Source of the DNA: Megamerina dolium
Lineage: Eukaryota > Arthropoda > Insecta > Diptera > Megamerinidae
DNA: 64,000 nucleotides
Direction: 5' to 3'
Assembly: GCA_963854835.1 (NCBI GenBank)
Contig: OY978528.1
Coordinates: 55,590,508 to 55,654,507, forward strand
Position 1 is the first letter of the stretch, and every line of letters begins with the position of its first letter. Under the pieces are notes generated by a model. It was not told the origin of the DNA and did not search any database. It saw only the letters and a list, made by a program, of their open reading frames with translations. The translations under genes and the position numbers were made by a program. Of the stretch, positions 1 through 13,549 are shown in pieces.

Positions 1-1709
1 AAACATACAATGCTTAGTAGAACCTCAATAATAACTGGGTGGCTGAATGAAATGTGATTGAGTTTGTTGCTCGGATTTTTTCCGTTTCACACCAAATAAT
101 ACTGAACGCAATGATAACTTTAATAGCGATGTTGAAAAGTACTTAGCTGAGTGTCACCAATTATAACTACCTAACTGTCAAAAAATTCACAGGAAATGTA
201 ATTTGCATTACAATTAAAAATCTGAAGTTGGCAAGTTTATTCAGCCATTACCGTCCTCATGCACGTATTCAATGCCTCATTAACAACTCAGTGGAAAGTG
301 GCTGAGATGAAAATGGTTTTAAAACCTGGAAAAATAGGAGGAGATTGCATGTTCTATCGTTTTATTAACTTGCTGCCCATCCTTTCCAAAATATTCGAAG
401 TTTTGATCATCACCCGCTTAATGCAATAAATTGAGTCCAGGAACATTATTCCCAAACATCAATTTGGGTTTAGAAAATCACAAAGCATTATCGAACAAAT
501 TCACAGATTAGTTGAAGAAATCCACTTGACTTATGAAAAAAAGGAATACGGCACAGCGGCTTTTCTAGATATTTCGTAAGCCTTCGATAAAGTTTGGTAT
601 CAGGTCTTATTATACAAAGTTAAAAAACTACGATATTGACGTTAAATATATACCTCATAATAAAATCGTACGTATCGAACTGACATTTTTATATTCAACA
701 TGCAAAATCTGCACGTCTCTTCACAGTATACACGCTGGAGTACCCCATTTTGTATTCAACCTTTACATCAGACCTGCGTGCTTCTGAAAATTTAGTACTT
801 GGAACATTCGCTGACGATACAGCTATTTTACCTTCAGATATAAATGCAATTACCGCAACACTACCAGGTCTACAAGCTTAAATCCGCTGTTTTTCGGTAA
901 AAAAAAAACTTCTCCATGGTTCGTACAAAATGGAAATGGCTTGTTGAGTAACACCTAACTATTCGGCGAGCATTTTTTGCGATTGGGTGTCGTCCTCATC
1001 CAAAAGAGCCTGAAAATCATGGTCCTCAACTTTTCTATTTTCTATTTCACGCTTCTTGTCACTCAAGTCAAAATGGCTTTCTTTGAACCGACGAAACCAG
1101 TCCTGCAAATGGTTTCCGATAGCGCACTGTCACCATAGGCCTCCACAAGCATTCGATGCGACTCAGCAGCAGATTTCTTCAAATTGAAGCAAAAAAGTAA
1201 AGCTTCCCGCATATGCTCTTTTTCTGACACGAAACTAGATATGATTATACGAGGAAAAATGTATATTGTTGTATGAAATCACTGATGATGTTTACTAATT
1301 GCTATAAACAGGTGTCGAACTCATAAATAAAGAGGATGCACAGTCGATAATAGCTCAATATGTTCACTAACGCCATCTGCGAGCAAACAACGGATTTAAG
1401 CTTGTACACCTGGTAAACCTGCAAAACAGTCTCAATAAAGTATCGGAATGGCTAACTCTAACGTCTAACTCTAACTTTGAAATCCTTCAACGCTTGCAAT
1501 CGAAATTACTTCGTATGTTTGTCAATGCTCCATGGTTCGTAACGAACACTCTGCTACATCGTGAACTAAATATTAAAGATGAAATCAAATCATTTGCTAT
1601 TAAATACCGACACCGTATTGAAACGCATTCAAATGATTTGGTATTAAACCGAATGTGTCCTTCAACCAAATTTTTAAGATTGAAAAGAAAAGCAATAAGA
1701 GATTTGTAA
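1..1709 (+). mobile_element. Degenerate jockey-clade non-LTR retrotransposon, split by a mariner
   Basis: Remnant of the reverse transcriptase (RT) ORF of a jockey-like LINE, an enzyme that copies element RNA into DNA at the target. From about 250 the + strand reads as RT fragments in order: QWKVA, a LPILSKIFE block, a HQFGFRKS block, AFLDIS followed by an in-frame stop at 577-579 then AFDKVW, and the catalytic FADD box at 807-818. After the mariner at 864-1413 it resumes with LQNSLNKVSEWL. It then jumps, by internal deletion, to a C-terminal block (about 1475-1709) with LQSKLLRMFVNAPW and LHRELNI, typical of jockey-type 3' ends. No intact ORF remains. The 5' boundary may lie outside the window. 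Downstream there is a T-run rather than a poly(A) tail. Assignment to the jockey clade is by motif recognition; the exact family is unknown. Confidence 0.85.
864..1413 (-). mobile_element. Internally deleted mariner nested in the jockey remnant
   Basis: A 550-bp mariner with near-perfect terminal inverted repeats. The left end begins CCAGGTCTACAAGCTTAAAT and the right end, on the minus strand, begins CCAGGTGTACAAGCTTAAAT. TA target duplications lie at 862-863 and 1414-1415. The minus strand from 1212 down to about 900 encodes the N-terminal DNA-binding part of a transposase: FCFNLKKSAAESHRMLVEAY, a 1-nt deletion near TICR, WFRRFKESHFDLSDKKR, then a stop just before LGVTQQAISIL. The catalytic DDD domain is absent, so the copy is non-autonomous. 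The CCAGGTGTACAAG terminus resembles that of the mauritiana mariner subfamily (known from Mos1); that subfamily call is an inference. Confidence 0.9.
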
Positions 1710-4700
1710 TACTTTTCTTTTTTTTTTTTTTTTGAATATAACAATGGAATTTATTTTTGTATTTGGGTGCCTTAATGGATGCATACCTCGCATGTCTATC
1801 TAGATTTAAGAACTTACAGTTGTAAATAGCTTTTTCAGCATGGTACAATAAACGCGAAGTAAAAAAAAGATACAATCCCGTCATATAATTTTCCAAGATA
1901 TTACCAGTCTCTCAAATAGAAATCTGTGCATATAGAATGATAGTATTGTCAGCCCTGACTAGAACTGATGATGAATAAATCATAGATTTGTCCATAGAGA
2001 AATAGTTTAGAACATAAAACTATGGGGGCAAGTGTAATTGCCGATAGTAATGTCAAAGAAGGCATCCTTCTCCCTGATTTTTACTATGACATGGAATGTA
2101 GCATTATAAGTCAAGCTTTTGAAAACAATTGAAAGCAGTATAAAAATATTTGAATCATCTCGTGCTTCTTTGCAGAAACATTTAAATGCTGGAAACACAG
2201 TTCAGATTTTGTAGTGGGTGTCAGAAGAAGTCGACTATTTATCTCATCATTCAGATAAAGCAAATTAACTAAATGGAAAATAATTAAAATTTTTGAGAGT
2301 GAACTCTGCGGGGGTGCCGCTTTAAGTCCTAACATCGACCTTTTGTACATGGAATGCTATGAAATGCATTTAATGATTTTTATAATCAAAACTTTTTGGC
2401 AAACTCAGCTTTTGCTGATGGATTCTGTGGTATGCCGTAACGTTTATACATGAAACGTAGGATGAATTCACCAGTTGGACATATTGTATACGATTTTTTT
2501 TTGAGAAAGATAACTAAAATATTTAAAACTCTATTTGTCGGCAAGTATTTGGCAATCCTTCGGACCGTACTCATTTGCCCTATTTGTCATGAGAGAGTTT
2601 TTGAAAGAGCTATATAATTAAGTTCAATAAAAGTAAGGCCACATGATTTGTAATGTATGGAATAGTTTAATATATGTTAACATTTTGTCGTATGATCCAA
2701 TGCAACTTGTATTATAATACTGGAAGAGTAGCTCGGCCTAGATTTATTGGATTTATTAAAATTAAATTAAATTAAATTATCTTGAAGAACTTTCTTTAGT
2801 CCATGTATCGACCTATCGACCTTTTGAATTTAAACGAAAGCCTCCTAGTAATATTTGCAACTGGAAGAGCTCCCACAATGTTTTTTTTTGAGTGAATTTA
2901 AATGTTGAAATGTAAGAAATCAATAAAAAACACATTCACATAAGTATTACACACATCTGTCTGTTTGTCTGTCTGTCTTTTTATTCTCGCTCTAGCTCGT
3001 TAAGTGTATGAACGTGTAAAATTATTTTTAATCTTATTGCTTTTGTACAAAAACCAAATAAGTACTATAAAGTTGCTACAAAATATTACACAGTTAAAAT
3101 TACACAGACGAGCGCATACACTTTAATCAAATGGATGAAAAAAGGCACAAAAACAAAATAAGACGACGATGAAGAAAATGTCATAAAATATAACGTACGA
3201 GTATATAGTAAATACACACGGGAAAAAGCAGAATTCAAGAAAATACAGTACAACCACATGTTGAGATGAAAGCAAAAAATTACTAAAGTATATATTGAGG
3301 CTTACATTTGTAGATAGTACTTATGAATGTATATGTATAGTATGTGCATAAGAAAAATGTAGCACAACATATGAATATGGAACAAAAACAAGCAAAACAG
3401 CAATGATAATAGCAAGAGTGTAAATAAAAATACCACATTGACAATTTCACTGTCAAACATAAAGACATGGTTTAAGACAAACAGAATACAAAAAAAAAAA
3501 ACTACAATCATAAAGACAATAAAAACATACTCTCTGAGATGTATAAGTACATGCATGTCTTTATACATATATTATATATACTTACACCTAAATGTATGCT
3601 TGTTTTTTTTTTCAAGCAAATACATACAAAAAAAAAACAAGTAAACAAAACAATATAAACAGAAGAGCGAAAACAATTTCTATTGACTCGCGTTAGTGTA
3701 CAATAATAATAAGAATAAAACCGCAACAATACAAACACGAGCAAGCAAAAATTTACTTGCAAAAGCAACAATAACTGAGAACAACTTTAACTCAAGTCTA
3801 GTGTAAAACGGTGAAGTAAAAATAATATTAAAAAAAAAAAGGAATAAATTGAAATTATGGAATATTTTTATGTTTGCACAAACACGCCATATTACTCATA
3901 CTAATATGAGGCTATATTGTATATAGGCCTAGATGTAGAAGTTGTTCGTCCTTCAAGATGCCAAGCAATCACCAAACAAATGTGCATATGACATCAAGGA
4001 CATACACGTGACATTGTAGCAATGATGAGTGTGTTGAAATGGCATTATAATGGTGGTGTTGGTAATGTTGATGGTCTGGATGTTCAACGTTGAATATTTC
4101 TATACAAAATAAGTATGTAATTGAAGACCTTCTCATATTTCATCGTTATAGAGGCAATTTCTGAGCATCTGTGGGATTATTTGTCGATTTTCCGGTATTT
4201 ATAACTTAATTTTGTATGGAAGCACCTCTAACGCATGATGATAGGAGGTAATTATGTTTGGAAAAAATGTTACGATGAAGAAATTAATGGAAGTTACTCA
4301 TACATCTCACAGCTCTGAGGGCAATTTCTGGATTACTTTGTAAATGCTAGAAAATATTCGTGAGAAAAAATATATGGGGTCAACTAACACTCTTATTATA
4401 TATTATATATATGTTATACATATCACCAATCTAAGCACGTTTCCTAGCCAACTATATCGTTATTTGCCGAGTCCCTTTGTCGAACCTCTTTAAGGAGAGG
4501 AAATTGGGAGTAAGTATCTTTAGAATAAAATAGTCAAGTGGTGAGGGTTTCCTCAGGGTGTTATAGTCAGCACTTGGTACATACATGAAACCTATTAAAA
4601 AAAAAAAACCAGTCCGGTCTTTTTCGAACAACATCTCATACAAAATTTAATATCAATTAAGTCTGATATAATAATAAGGAAGATGGCATTTAATATTCAT

Positions 4701-7189
4701 CCCGAAAATATGCAATAATTGTGTGCATATGTAAGTGTTCATTTCCATGTGTGCCAATGAATAAAGTGTTAACGTGTATTTATCCATCTGTATATATATG
4801 CCTGTGTCACTTGTGGTTTCGTTTGTACAATTTCTTTCTTCATTCGACATAGATAAGTACAAATGCATACAACATCACACATTAGTCTATTGCAAAAATG
4901 GATAATTACTTGAGATAACAGCATATACACTGAATGTGTATGTGCAAATAAATTTGCATATTCTAGGAAAATATTATATTTCTATATAAACACACACAGA
5001 TATAAACGATTGCAAATACGTGCATGTAACAACAACCTCCGACTGTTTCATGTCAAATACATTTAAGTGCTATTTTGCAACAACAACAACAACAACAATA
5101 ACAAACTGAAAGACGAAGGACAGCAAGGAATAAGCTGTACATAGCATATATATGTAAGAAGCATAATCATGCAAGCTTGTTCAACAGACGCTTTGTGTTG
5201 TTGTTATCTTAGTTGTTGTTGTTTTGTTGTTGCTTTTGCATAAATTGTGCTTTTGTCTGTGTGAACATATTTCTCTTTATTCCCCTTTCTCCTATTTAGA
5301 TTGTATTTATAGATATTTTCATTAGACTCGACGAATAAGTTTATGGATTTTGCAAAATAATATTTTTTGATACACTTAAATATTTTTTTGAAAGATTTTA
5401 GTAAAAAAAAAACAAGAGAAAAATCAATATTGACAACTTTTCTAATCTCCTCTTTTATTCACTAAAAAAATATATTTTTATGAAATTTTAGGATCTGAGT
5501 GTCTATTTCAATAATTTCTTTGATTTGTTCTTTCTTTTAATTTTGTCCTTTAAAAAACAATTGAAAACGTTTTCCAAACCTAAACCTCAACTCCCTAATA
5601 GATGAAAAAAGTCGTTTTTTCGCTGCAAGCTCTTTGATTTGTGTAAAAATATGGAGTTTGAAAAGGAAAAATTTATTGAAAATGGTTTTTCCAAAACAAT
5701 TCCTTCATTGCTACAAGATAAAATTATAAAAAATCATATTTTGATTGCTTTAACGTTAAAATAAAGTAACATTTGAACAATTCTAATTTTTGTGCATACA
5801 AAAATTTGACTGTCTGAATATAGATATTTGTTCTTTTTTCACTTACTGGATATGAGTATTTATTTGTATGCGTACAACTATGGTATGCCAACTTCCATGC
5901 CAAATTTACATATATTCAAACATATATACACGTATCGTACATATACTTTTGAATGCATTTGTAAATGTTCTCTTTTTTTTGAGGCATTTTGTAATGCATC
6001 TATGCGTATATGTGTGTGCATAAAACATTTTTATTAGTATACATGTGTTTATATATTTTTTGTTTGTATGTAGTTTAATATTTTAAACTAGCAATTATTA
6101 CTTTCGTTTGTGGCAACAAAGTGTTTTTGTTATTTATAACATTTTAATTTCATTCATTTATTCATACACTTGTATTACTATACACATATGGTAGATATGA
6201 GTATTCACATTTAGCTATTTATTTTATTTTGAGGTTTAAATATTTATTTTTCATAAAATCATTCTTAATTGAAGCACAAAATAAGTTCTTGCACAGACAT
6301 ACATACAATTATAAATATGAAATTATTATACTTCATTAGTTACATCTATGATTGAATGTTTCCAAACGAGTTTACTACTTAAAGTCATATTGCTATGATC
6401 AAATATAATTGCTGGATATACATCATATTTCCTAGTAACCTCATAATACTAAACTCAAAAATACGGATTTTAGTTTTAGTGAACATATCGAGAAAGAGAA
6501 TAATTTTTTCTATTTACTGTTTTGTATGGTTCAATAAATCACACCTAATAATTTACATATGTGCTCCATTTGGAATACATATCGTATAACTACTGTAATA
6601 TAGTATATTCCGAATCCAATATTAAATCTCATCAGAGACAAAACGCTCTCCTTAATTATTGTTCTTTATACTCATAATGCCAATAGAAATTAGCACACAA
6701 CCAATACCCTTTCGACAATATATGTAGGTAATTTGGGAAGCTATTTATACAATTTATCTATACACAAAGTATAGACACATAATATAAATAGCAGATCAAC
6801 TCAAGTAACATGGTTTAACACTTAACAGCATGTGCGTCCATTAGATATTTGTTAGATATCTGCCATAAATGCTTAGTTATTTGCATTGGTTTTCCCATTG
6901 CATTCATGGAACTCACCAACTGAAACTAAACTGACTATAAGAAATTTAATTATTGTCATTGGACTTACTAATCAAAGCTTAAATGTTTAGAAAATCCTCG
7001 CAAAGAAGTACATAATTCTACAAATATTAATTTTCAGAAATATTGTAAGAATATAGCTGACAAAAACTGATAAGTTTATCAATTGTATAAGGTAATATAA
7101 GATTATAAAAGTATTGGGCATATGAATATCGAGTTAGTGATTGCTTGCCCTAGCACTGTCAGGACGAATTATTTATTGTGTTTCCTATA
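1710..7189. other. AT-rich non-coding stretch
   Basis: No gene or recognisable element found. It holds A/T runs, a short ATTAA run near 2760-2778, CAA/TTG simple repeats near 5078-5100 and 5200-5233, and scattered TATA/ACATAC tracts. Open frames here (e.g. 3302-3771, 5828-6037) are low-complexity and lack domain signatures. Confidence 0.6.
5078..5098. repeat. (CAA)n microsatellite
   Basis: Seven consecutive CAA units, followed by CAATAA-type imperfect units. Confidence 0.9.
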
Positions 7190-8421
7190 TAGGCAATTAG
7201 GCAATTTATGCAATTGAAGTGTTACCTATTTAAGCGACCATATCTTCTCTGCGTGACACTATTTTTTATTGATTCAAATTACAAAAATTGTGGAAATAAT
7301 CAAAATTTCAAAATCTGTTCACTCTAGCTCGATTTGGCCACCTTTTGCCTTGACTATGGCCTTCAAACGGTTAAAAAATTAGTTGCATGCTTCACGAATG
7401 TGATCTTTCGGTATTTCGGTTCATTCCCGAACAATGGCTTTCTTCAGCGCATCCATACTGGCATATTTTTTAATCCTCACTTTGCTCTTCAAAAAGGCCT
7501 AGATGGCAAATCTATCGGATTTGCATCTGGCGAACTCCAAGTCATTGTGTGGCCGAAATGAATAATTTTTTAACCATTATTGGTTCACACGAGCTTTATG
7601 AGACGGTGCTGAGTCTTGTTGAAACGTCTATGGTCTACGACCGAAATGTTTGCGTGCCCACAGCTCTAAAGCAACTTCCAAAACATTTTTCTGATAATAA
7701 ATCACATTGACTTTGACACCAGGCTCGATGAAAATAATTGGAGAGCGTCCATCGGCAGTCACAACTGCCCATGCCAATACTTGAGATGGAAAATTACTAC
7801 AGGTGGCCATTCGCATAATTAAGTTTTCAGAAGTTCGTTAAGTAAACATGATCATTTTGAGAGTTTTTGAACTGCTCAATAGGGACATTTTTCTCATCAG
7901 AGAACACAATGTTTGGAAATTCGCCATATTCGTGTAAGCGTAACAACTCCTTTGCTCTTTCGAGTCCAACTTCTTGTGGCTTCGGTGTAAGATCGTCTGC
8001 CTTCTGGAATTTGTAAGGCTTTACCTTGAGCTCATTATGAAATATGCTTTGGATGCTTTGCTGAAATATTATCAGTTCTTTGGCCATTTGATTACCACAA
8101 CGACATGGATTTCGTTCAAATCGAGCTTTCACTTTCCGAACCATTTCAGGTGATGTTGCTGTTTTTTTTGTGCACCACCATAGCGTTTGGCAATGTTGCC
8201 TGTAGCATTGTAACGATTTATGGTACGATACACAAACATTTTATTCATTTTATTTCATTTTATTTTATTGAGCTCTCGAACAATAGCTGGTTGTGATTTT
8301 TTAGCCAAATATAACGCAATCATACTATTACGTTTGAATTCCATTTCGAATAACTGTTGTTCTATAAAACTTAGACGCAAATGCTTATGGTAGTTGGTAA
8401 CACTTCAATCGCCTAGCCCTG
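7190..8421 (-). mobile_element. Decayed mariner-superfamily element, maT-like (DD37D)
   Basis: Minus-strand transposase remnant. N-terminal DNA-binding part (about 8330-8140): MEFKRNSMIALYLAKKSQ, then KCRCGN-type sequence leading into QMAKELIIF. Core (8144-7827): LKVKPYKFQKADDLTPK, ERAKELLRLHEYGEFPNIVF followed by SDEK, which carries the first catalytic Asp. Then VLAWAVVTADGRSP, IFIEPGVKVN, TFQQDSAPSHKA (second Asp, near 7610) and, in another frame, SSPDANPID (third Asp, near 7515). Several stops and frameshifts separate the blocks. The region between the last two Asp is about 100 nt, slightly shorter than 37 codons, consistent with a small deletion. Both ends carry the inverted motif ATTGAAGTGTTACC (about 7212-7226 and 8388-8410), followed on the right by GCCTAGCCCTG and TA. 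The left boundary is approximate. The maT/DD37D label is inferred from motif similarity. Confidence 0.85.
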
Positions 8422-9842
8422 TATATAAGTTGAGTGGGTGCTTGAAAGGCACATTTCTGTATACCATTTCTTCTGATTCAAGGGGCACTGATTTCAGTTG
8501 CAGGCTGAGCTTTTTATCCCTGCAATATATTCCTCTTAATTCCTAACTGGTCAGTTTCCAACAGATTTATTGTAGATAGAGACGGGCATTGGGCTATGAT
8601 ATGTACGAAATTTTTAATAATATAATTTGGTAGCTGGTGGGAGCTGCAATAGCTGAAGTATAATCTCAAATTGGATAAAGAAAGCAAAAGTATACAACTT
8701 ACTTATACAACTCTTACAACTTGTAAGAGCAGTTAAATGTGTTATGGTATGAACATGTTTCCGGATAAAATAACAAAAAAACATGATTTCCAAAAATTGT
8801 TCATCAATATTGAAAGGAACTTACTTTCACAAGCTGATTTCGAATAGATAATGTCTGTCGCCTTTTCTGAGTTTTTATACATATATACTTCTTCATATTT
8901 TGTGTAAAATTGTTGTAGTTGCATTTGTCTTTTTGTCTTTCTAGGATAAATTCCATTGCTTTGGTTATTACCGAAGATGAAACTCACCATGTTTTATATG
9001 TGAAAATATGAATTTACATAAAAATATTTTGTCAACAGAACTGAAAGTTAGTCAGTGTCAAAACAGAAAACACAACCCGTATAAGGAAATTGCAAAAGCT
9101 ATGGTATTTTACATGCATATCCTATTTTTCTCTATTAGCCTTTGAATATGTAGAACAGACATTAGGGGTATATGTGCTGAAAAAAAGATAAGATATTACT
9201 CGGTTATTTGAACATCCATAGTGCGGTCTATATCTTTTCAGTGAGGTCAGTGAGGTTCACTGAGATACTCTTCTAAGTTTATATAGAAAAATTACGCCTT
9301 TATGTAGCATATAATATCAAATAGAGCGGAATATGGGCTCCTTTACCATTCAAGACAAGTCTAAAAGTTCTCACAAACCTGATATGCTGTAGCAATTCTA
9401 ATTCGAATTTCGAATCAAAAACATTCGACGAAGTATAGCCCTTTTTCTAAACATTTAACTATAAAATAATGCACATTCTTCTACACCTATATTTGTACCT
9501 CCTTAGAGTGCATTGATATATTCATATAGCTAAATTGCTTTTCTTTTTTTGCGCACTATAATGTACCGAACTGTAGCGTTGAGTGAATTTATTCAACACA
9601 AAAAAAAAAAAAAATATTCATGCATTCTAAGAAGAAATACGAATGGAATGGAATAAAAGAACGCTCTTCATTCACTAATGTATGTAAGACGAGTTCATGT
9701 GCGAACAAGTCACGCCAAATGGCAAAACAAAAAACCGGAGCAAGCGTGATAATTTTACAAAATCGTATAGTATAACAAAATGAATAAAACCAAAAGGCAG
9801 CAATAAGGAGCACCTTCTACAATACTATGTATTGTATTATAT

Positions 9843-9912
9843 TAGTAGTAGTAGTAGTAGTAGTATTGTAGTAATGAGAGTGGTACATAGCCATAACAGC
9901 AGCAGCAGCAGC
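9843..9912. repeat. (TAG)n and (CAG)n microsatellites
   Basis: TAG units at about 9843-9864 and CAG units at about 9897-9912. Confidence 0.85.
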
Positions 9913-11735
9913 AAAACGGATATGGGCATTAATTTTTAATGATTGCTTAAATATTTAGAAACGATATCCTTCAAGGATTTCAAAGTGTACACACATATAA
10001 CATACAATAATGGAGCAGGATAAATAAAAATTGCAACAATAAGATGGGAAAATAAAATATGTTCACGAACAAACGAACAAGGAACATGATGAAAATAAAT
10101 ACATAAAGTACATAGCAGCAGCAGCAGTAGTAATAACTGCAGTAAAAGCAAGAAAAAATAAGAAATGACGAAAAAAATCAAGTAAATCGCAAGAGAATGC
10201 AAACAGGAAATGAACGCTTCGCATGGTATGTATGTATAACTGTATATATATATGTGAATACATGTAGTGCACCTGGGCGTATGTTTACGTGTGTGTATGT
10301 TGGATTTTGTAAAGCAATAATTCAAGTACATACAATTGAAGAGTTTACGGAAAAACAGGAAGTGAAAAAAGGAACGGCAAAAATAACAGCGGCAACAGCT
10401 ACAACACGAAAAACAATAATGACAACAGTAGGTGCACACACGCATACACATCCCATACATCCCATCGTTGAACAATAAAAACTGGATAACTGACATGACG
10501 TTGAAAAAAACAGAAATGAATATAAACATTGACGAGAATACTAAAAAATTTGTTGTGATGAAAAAAGAAACAAATTATAATATGATGATGGTAATGATGA
10601 AGAATTTATGAGAATGTAATGTAAAAATAACTTCTGATGATCATGATAAAATATAATGTCTAGGTATTTCTATGAAACTTGTGAGCAAAACATCAGATTG
10701 CATTGAATTGTTGTGAAAATGCAACCTTAGCTAATGATTATGATTATGTTCATCATATAAGCAATGGCTATATATGAAGTCCTGCTGTTGTGTTATTTAT
10801 TTGTTGAAATAAACACACACACACACATATATAAATAAACAAACAAACCTTCCTTTCTACCTATGCTTCGTTATAACTGCGTGAGCAATTGCAATAAACT
10901 TGATTTAATTACAGCATAAAATTCACCTTATCATTGTAGCCAACTCGACACGTTGATTCATTTGCTTGTGCATATATTTCTTTTATACTCCTTTTACACT
11001 TCCTTATGTGCGCCTATAGTTATGCTTTAATTTCTTTATTTAATCTCCTCATTATCAAGCATGAGCATGATCACACTATGTAGCGTCAAATAAAATGCGT
11101 TTCCTTTATGTTATTATTTCATTTTAATGGCATATTTTGTTACTATTGCACACACACACACACACATTCATAAGGTCATTAAAACAAATTTTAATTACAC
11201 TTTGATTTCATGCATTTGTTGTTGAATGATTTTATTGATTTGTTATTTTTTTTTTACTTTTCAAAACGCTTTAGCATTAAAAACGATTCTGTATATTTTT
11301 TATTATCATTTGCATTCAATAATCATAATGATATTACACTCACTGACTTTGTTTTAATTACATTGGCACATTTTTATTACACTGCACGTCGACCGTCAAT
11401 GATATTAAATATGTGTTCTTTCATAGCTTCAATAATATAATACCATATCATCAGAAGTAGCTCATTATTTGTTTATTTATGCATCCATTAACAAAACACA
11501 TCACCATTATAATCAAGCGAGCCTTCTTTATAGTTGGAAAAAAAAAGAAATCACCAATCAAACGAATCCACTCAATTATTCAATTAAGTAGTAGTCAATC
11601 TCAAACGCGAACACATACTACACATAGCATTGCGTACGTCCACTTCCGGCGCTTGTTTAAATCGAACTGATGTAAAAGCCATTCGTTATTCCTTTGCTCG
11701 TTTCGTTCGCTTCATTTATAATGGCATACTTTACT

Positions 11736-11761
11736 GCTACTACTACTACTACTACTACTAC
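11736..11761. repeat. (CTA)n microsatellite
   Basis: About eight perfect CTA units. Confidence 0.85.
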
Positions 11762-12247
11762 ACCTACTCTATGCTGCTACTTCTACTAACTACGAATGCC
11801 AGTATATCCAATTCGTTCGTTTTTCTTACTGTTGTTGTGTGAATTTTGTTTTTCCAAAGTAACTTGAGTACAAGTCTATAAACGATGAGCATGTATGCAT
11901 GTATTGTACTAATCGTATTCATTCTCTTCGTCATTGTTATGCTCGTTTATTCGTAATAATATTTCATTTGCTTCGTTTCGTTTCGTCAAGTTTCAATATG
12001 CTCTTTCTTCTGTATGTTTTGAACAATACTCTTGTTTGGATTTATAATTTTATCCATTGAAAAGAGTAAAGTGAAACTGTTTTCATTCTGATTTCATTTT
12101 ATTTTCATTCTCTTTTCCGTTAACTGTAGCGCTCTTATATCAATGGCAAATACCACTTTGTTCAATTAAATTTCTTATCAATAATCGTAATCTCCATCAT
12201 CAATATGATAACTGTATTTTTAAAGATATCATAGTGTTTGTCTTAAC

Positions 12248-12428
12248 CTACCTCAATAGTTACTAATACAAGGAATGCACCACATTCTATTGATATTATA
12301 TTCCGTGATTTTATGTACTATTATGTACTTATGTATGTATTTATGTACTACTACTACCTCAATAGTTACTAATACAAGGAATGCACCACATTCTATTGAT
12401 ATTATATTCCGTGATTTTATGTACTATT
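12248..12428. repeat. Exact 75-bp direct duplication
   Basis: The 75 bases at 12248-12322 recur without visible difference at 12354-12428 (106-bp period). Both copies begin CTACCTCAATAGTTAC and end TTTTATGTACTATT. The spacer is a TATGTACT/TATGTATT simple-sequence tract, so replication slippage or unequal exchange is likely. The perfect identity implies a recent event. Confidence 0.95.
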
Positions 12429-12792
12429 TCAAGAATGATAGCTTCTCCAAAGCATTTAGTTCCAATTAAGATATTTTAGACATTTAAAGTGGGCAGTTTT
12501 AGGAAATTAAATGATCAGAATGAGACTCCCGTGTTCATACAGCATCGAACAGTATCTAAAAAATATTTACGATCAGGTAGTTAATTGGGCTTAGTATGTT
12601 AAAAAATAAGTAAAATGATGTTAAAGTATCACACTGATTACGATGACTCCATCTTTTCAAGGTCGTCCATATTAAAATAAATATTTTATGTTAATACATT
12701 TTTTATTCATCCCACAGCTTTACAAATAATATTTCGCTGTTTTTTCAAAAAATACAATTTTTGAATAGAAATTCCTAAATTTATTATGATAT
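12429..12792. other. No feature recognised
   Basis: AT-rich sequence with no coding or repeat signal that I can support. Confidence 0.5.
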
Positions 12793-12804
12793 TACCCATA
12801 GAGG

Positions 12805-12977
12805 CTACCAAAGATCTCGTTTGGTCGCAGTGCCCGTAACACTTGTGGTTGGCCCCCAGAGGTATCAGCTATAGGGCTCATATCCTCTAACAGACCTTGG
12901 TCTGGTTTCGCGTGGTCCACTTAATGAACAAGGGTTATGTCCTTGTTCCAACATCAAGCTCTCTTTTGATTGATTGA
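12805..12977 (+). mobile_element. 173-bp retrotransposed insert with 12-bp target-site duplication
   Basis: The insert is bracketed by the perfect direct repeat TACCCATAGAGG at 12793-12804 and 12978-12989. Its 3' end is a short GATTGATTGA repeat, and it is less AT-rich than its surroundings. This is what a SINE or a strongly 5'-truncated LINE looks like. Near its 5' end it has AAAGATCT and GGTCGCAGTG (12810-12832), a pair that also occurs 12-13 bp apart in the 3' trailer of the RNase H-type LINE remnant at 47422-47443. A 3'-UTR fragment of a related LINE is therefore my preferred reading. It encodes no protein. Confidence 0.75.
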
Positions 12978-13549
12978 TACCCATAGAGGGGGAAACTATC
13001 TGATCTGATTTCTTTGAATTTATTGACCTCTATTTCCACCCTTTCCTAAATTTTGAGTACTGTATATATTTGTTAGAACTTTTTGCACTAGGATGCCTTA
13101 CCCACTAAGTTCAAATAAATAAATTTCTAGCCATTTAAACACTACATTGCCCTTCATAAAATACATAGTTTCCGTAAGCGATGTATTTCTTTCTAGGGCA
13201 TCACTGAAGGCTTAAAGAATGTATACCCCCTCGTGCATTCGTCTTCGGAGCTATCTTAATATTATTCTCTCTGAAAACTCCCATCAGAAAAATGGGAGAG
13301 GTTATCTCGACTATTATCAAACAGACTAGCTCAAGTAGAAAATGTATATCAGCTCACATATTAACATTAATATTTTTCTCATATCAGAACAGGAAGTAAG
13401 CTCAGCTATTTCCGAACTAATGGAGCTGCATTTCTGATAGTGAAAATGCCCACACCCTCTATTATGCCTTCAACCAGGTAAGAACGTACACCCTAAGAAA
13501 TTCTAAAACTCCTTTCTGAAAAAAAGAATGGCAAAGGCATAAACCCCAT

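Larger units (their letters stand above)
8422..12247. other. AT-rich non-coding stretch with simple repeats
   Basis: No gene recognised. Contains TAG and CAG microsatellites near 9843-9912, CA tracts near 10809-10825 and 11150-11165, and a CTA microsatellite near 11736. The long frames at 9936-10529 (minus) and 10197-10478 (plus) are Cys/Tyr/Leu- or Thr-rich by-products of simple sequence. Confidence 0.6.

Noticed and set aside
9936..10529. 197-codon open frame on the minus strand
   Set aside because: Rich in Cys/Phe/Tyr/Leu and spanning CAG/TAG-type simple sequence; overlapping frames exist on both strands and no domain is visible.
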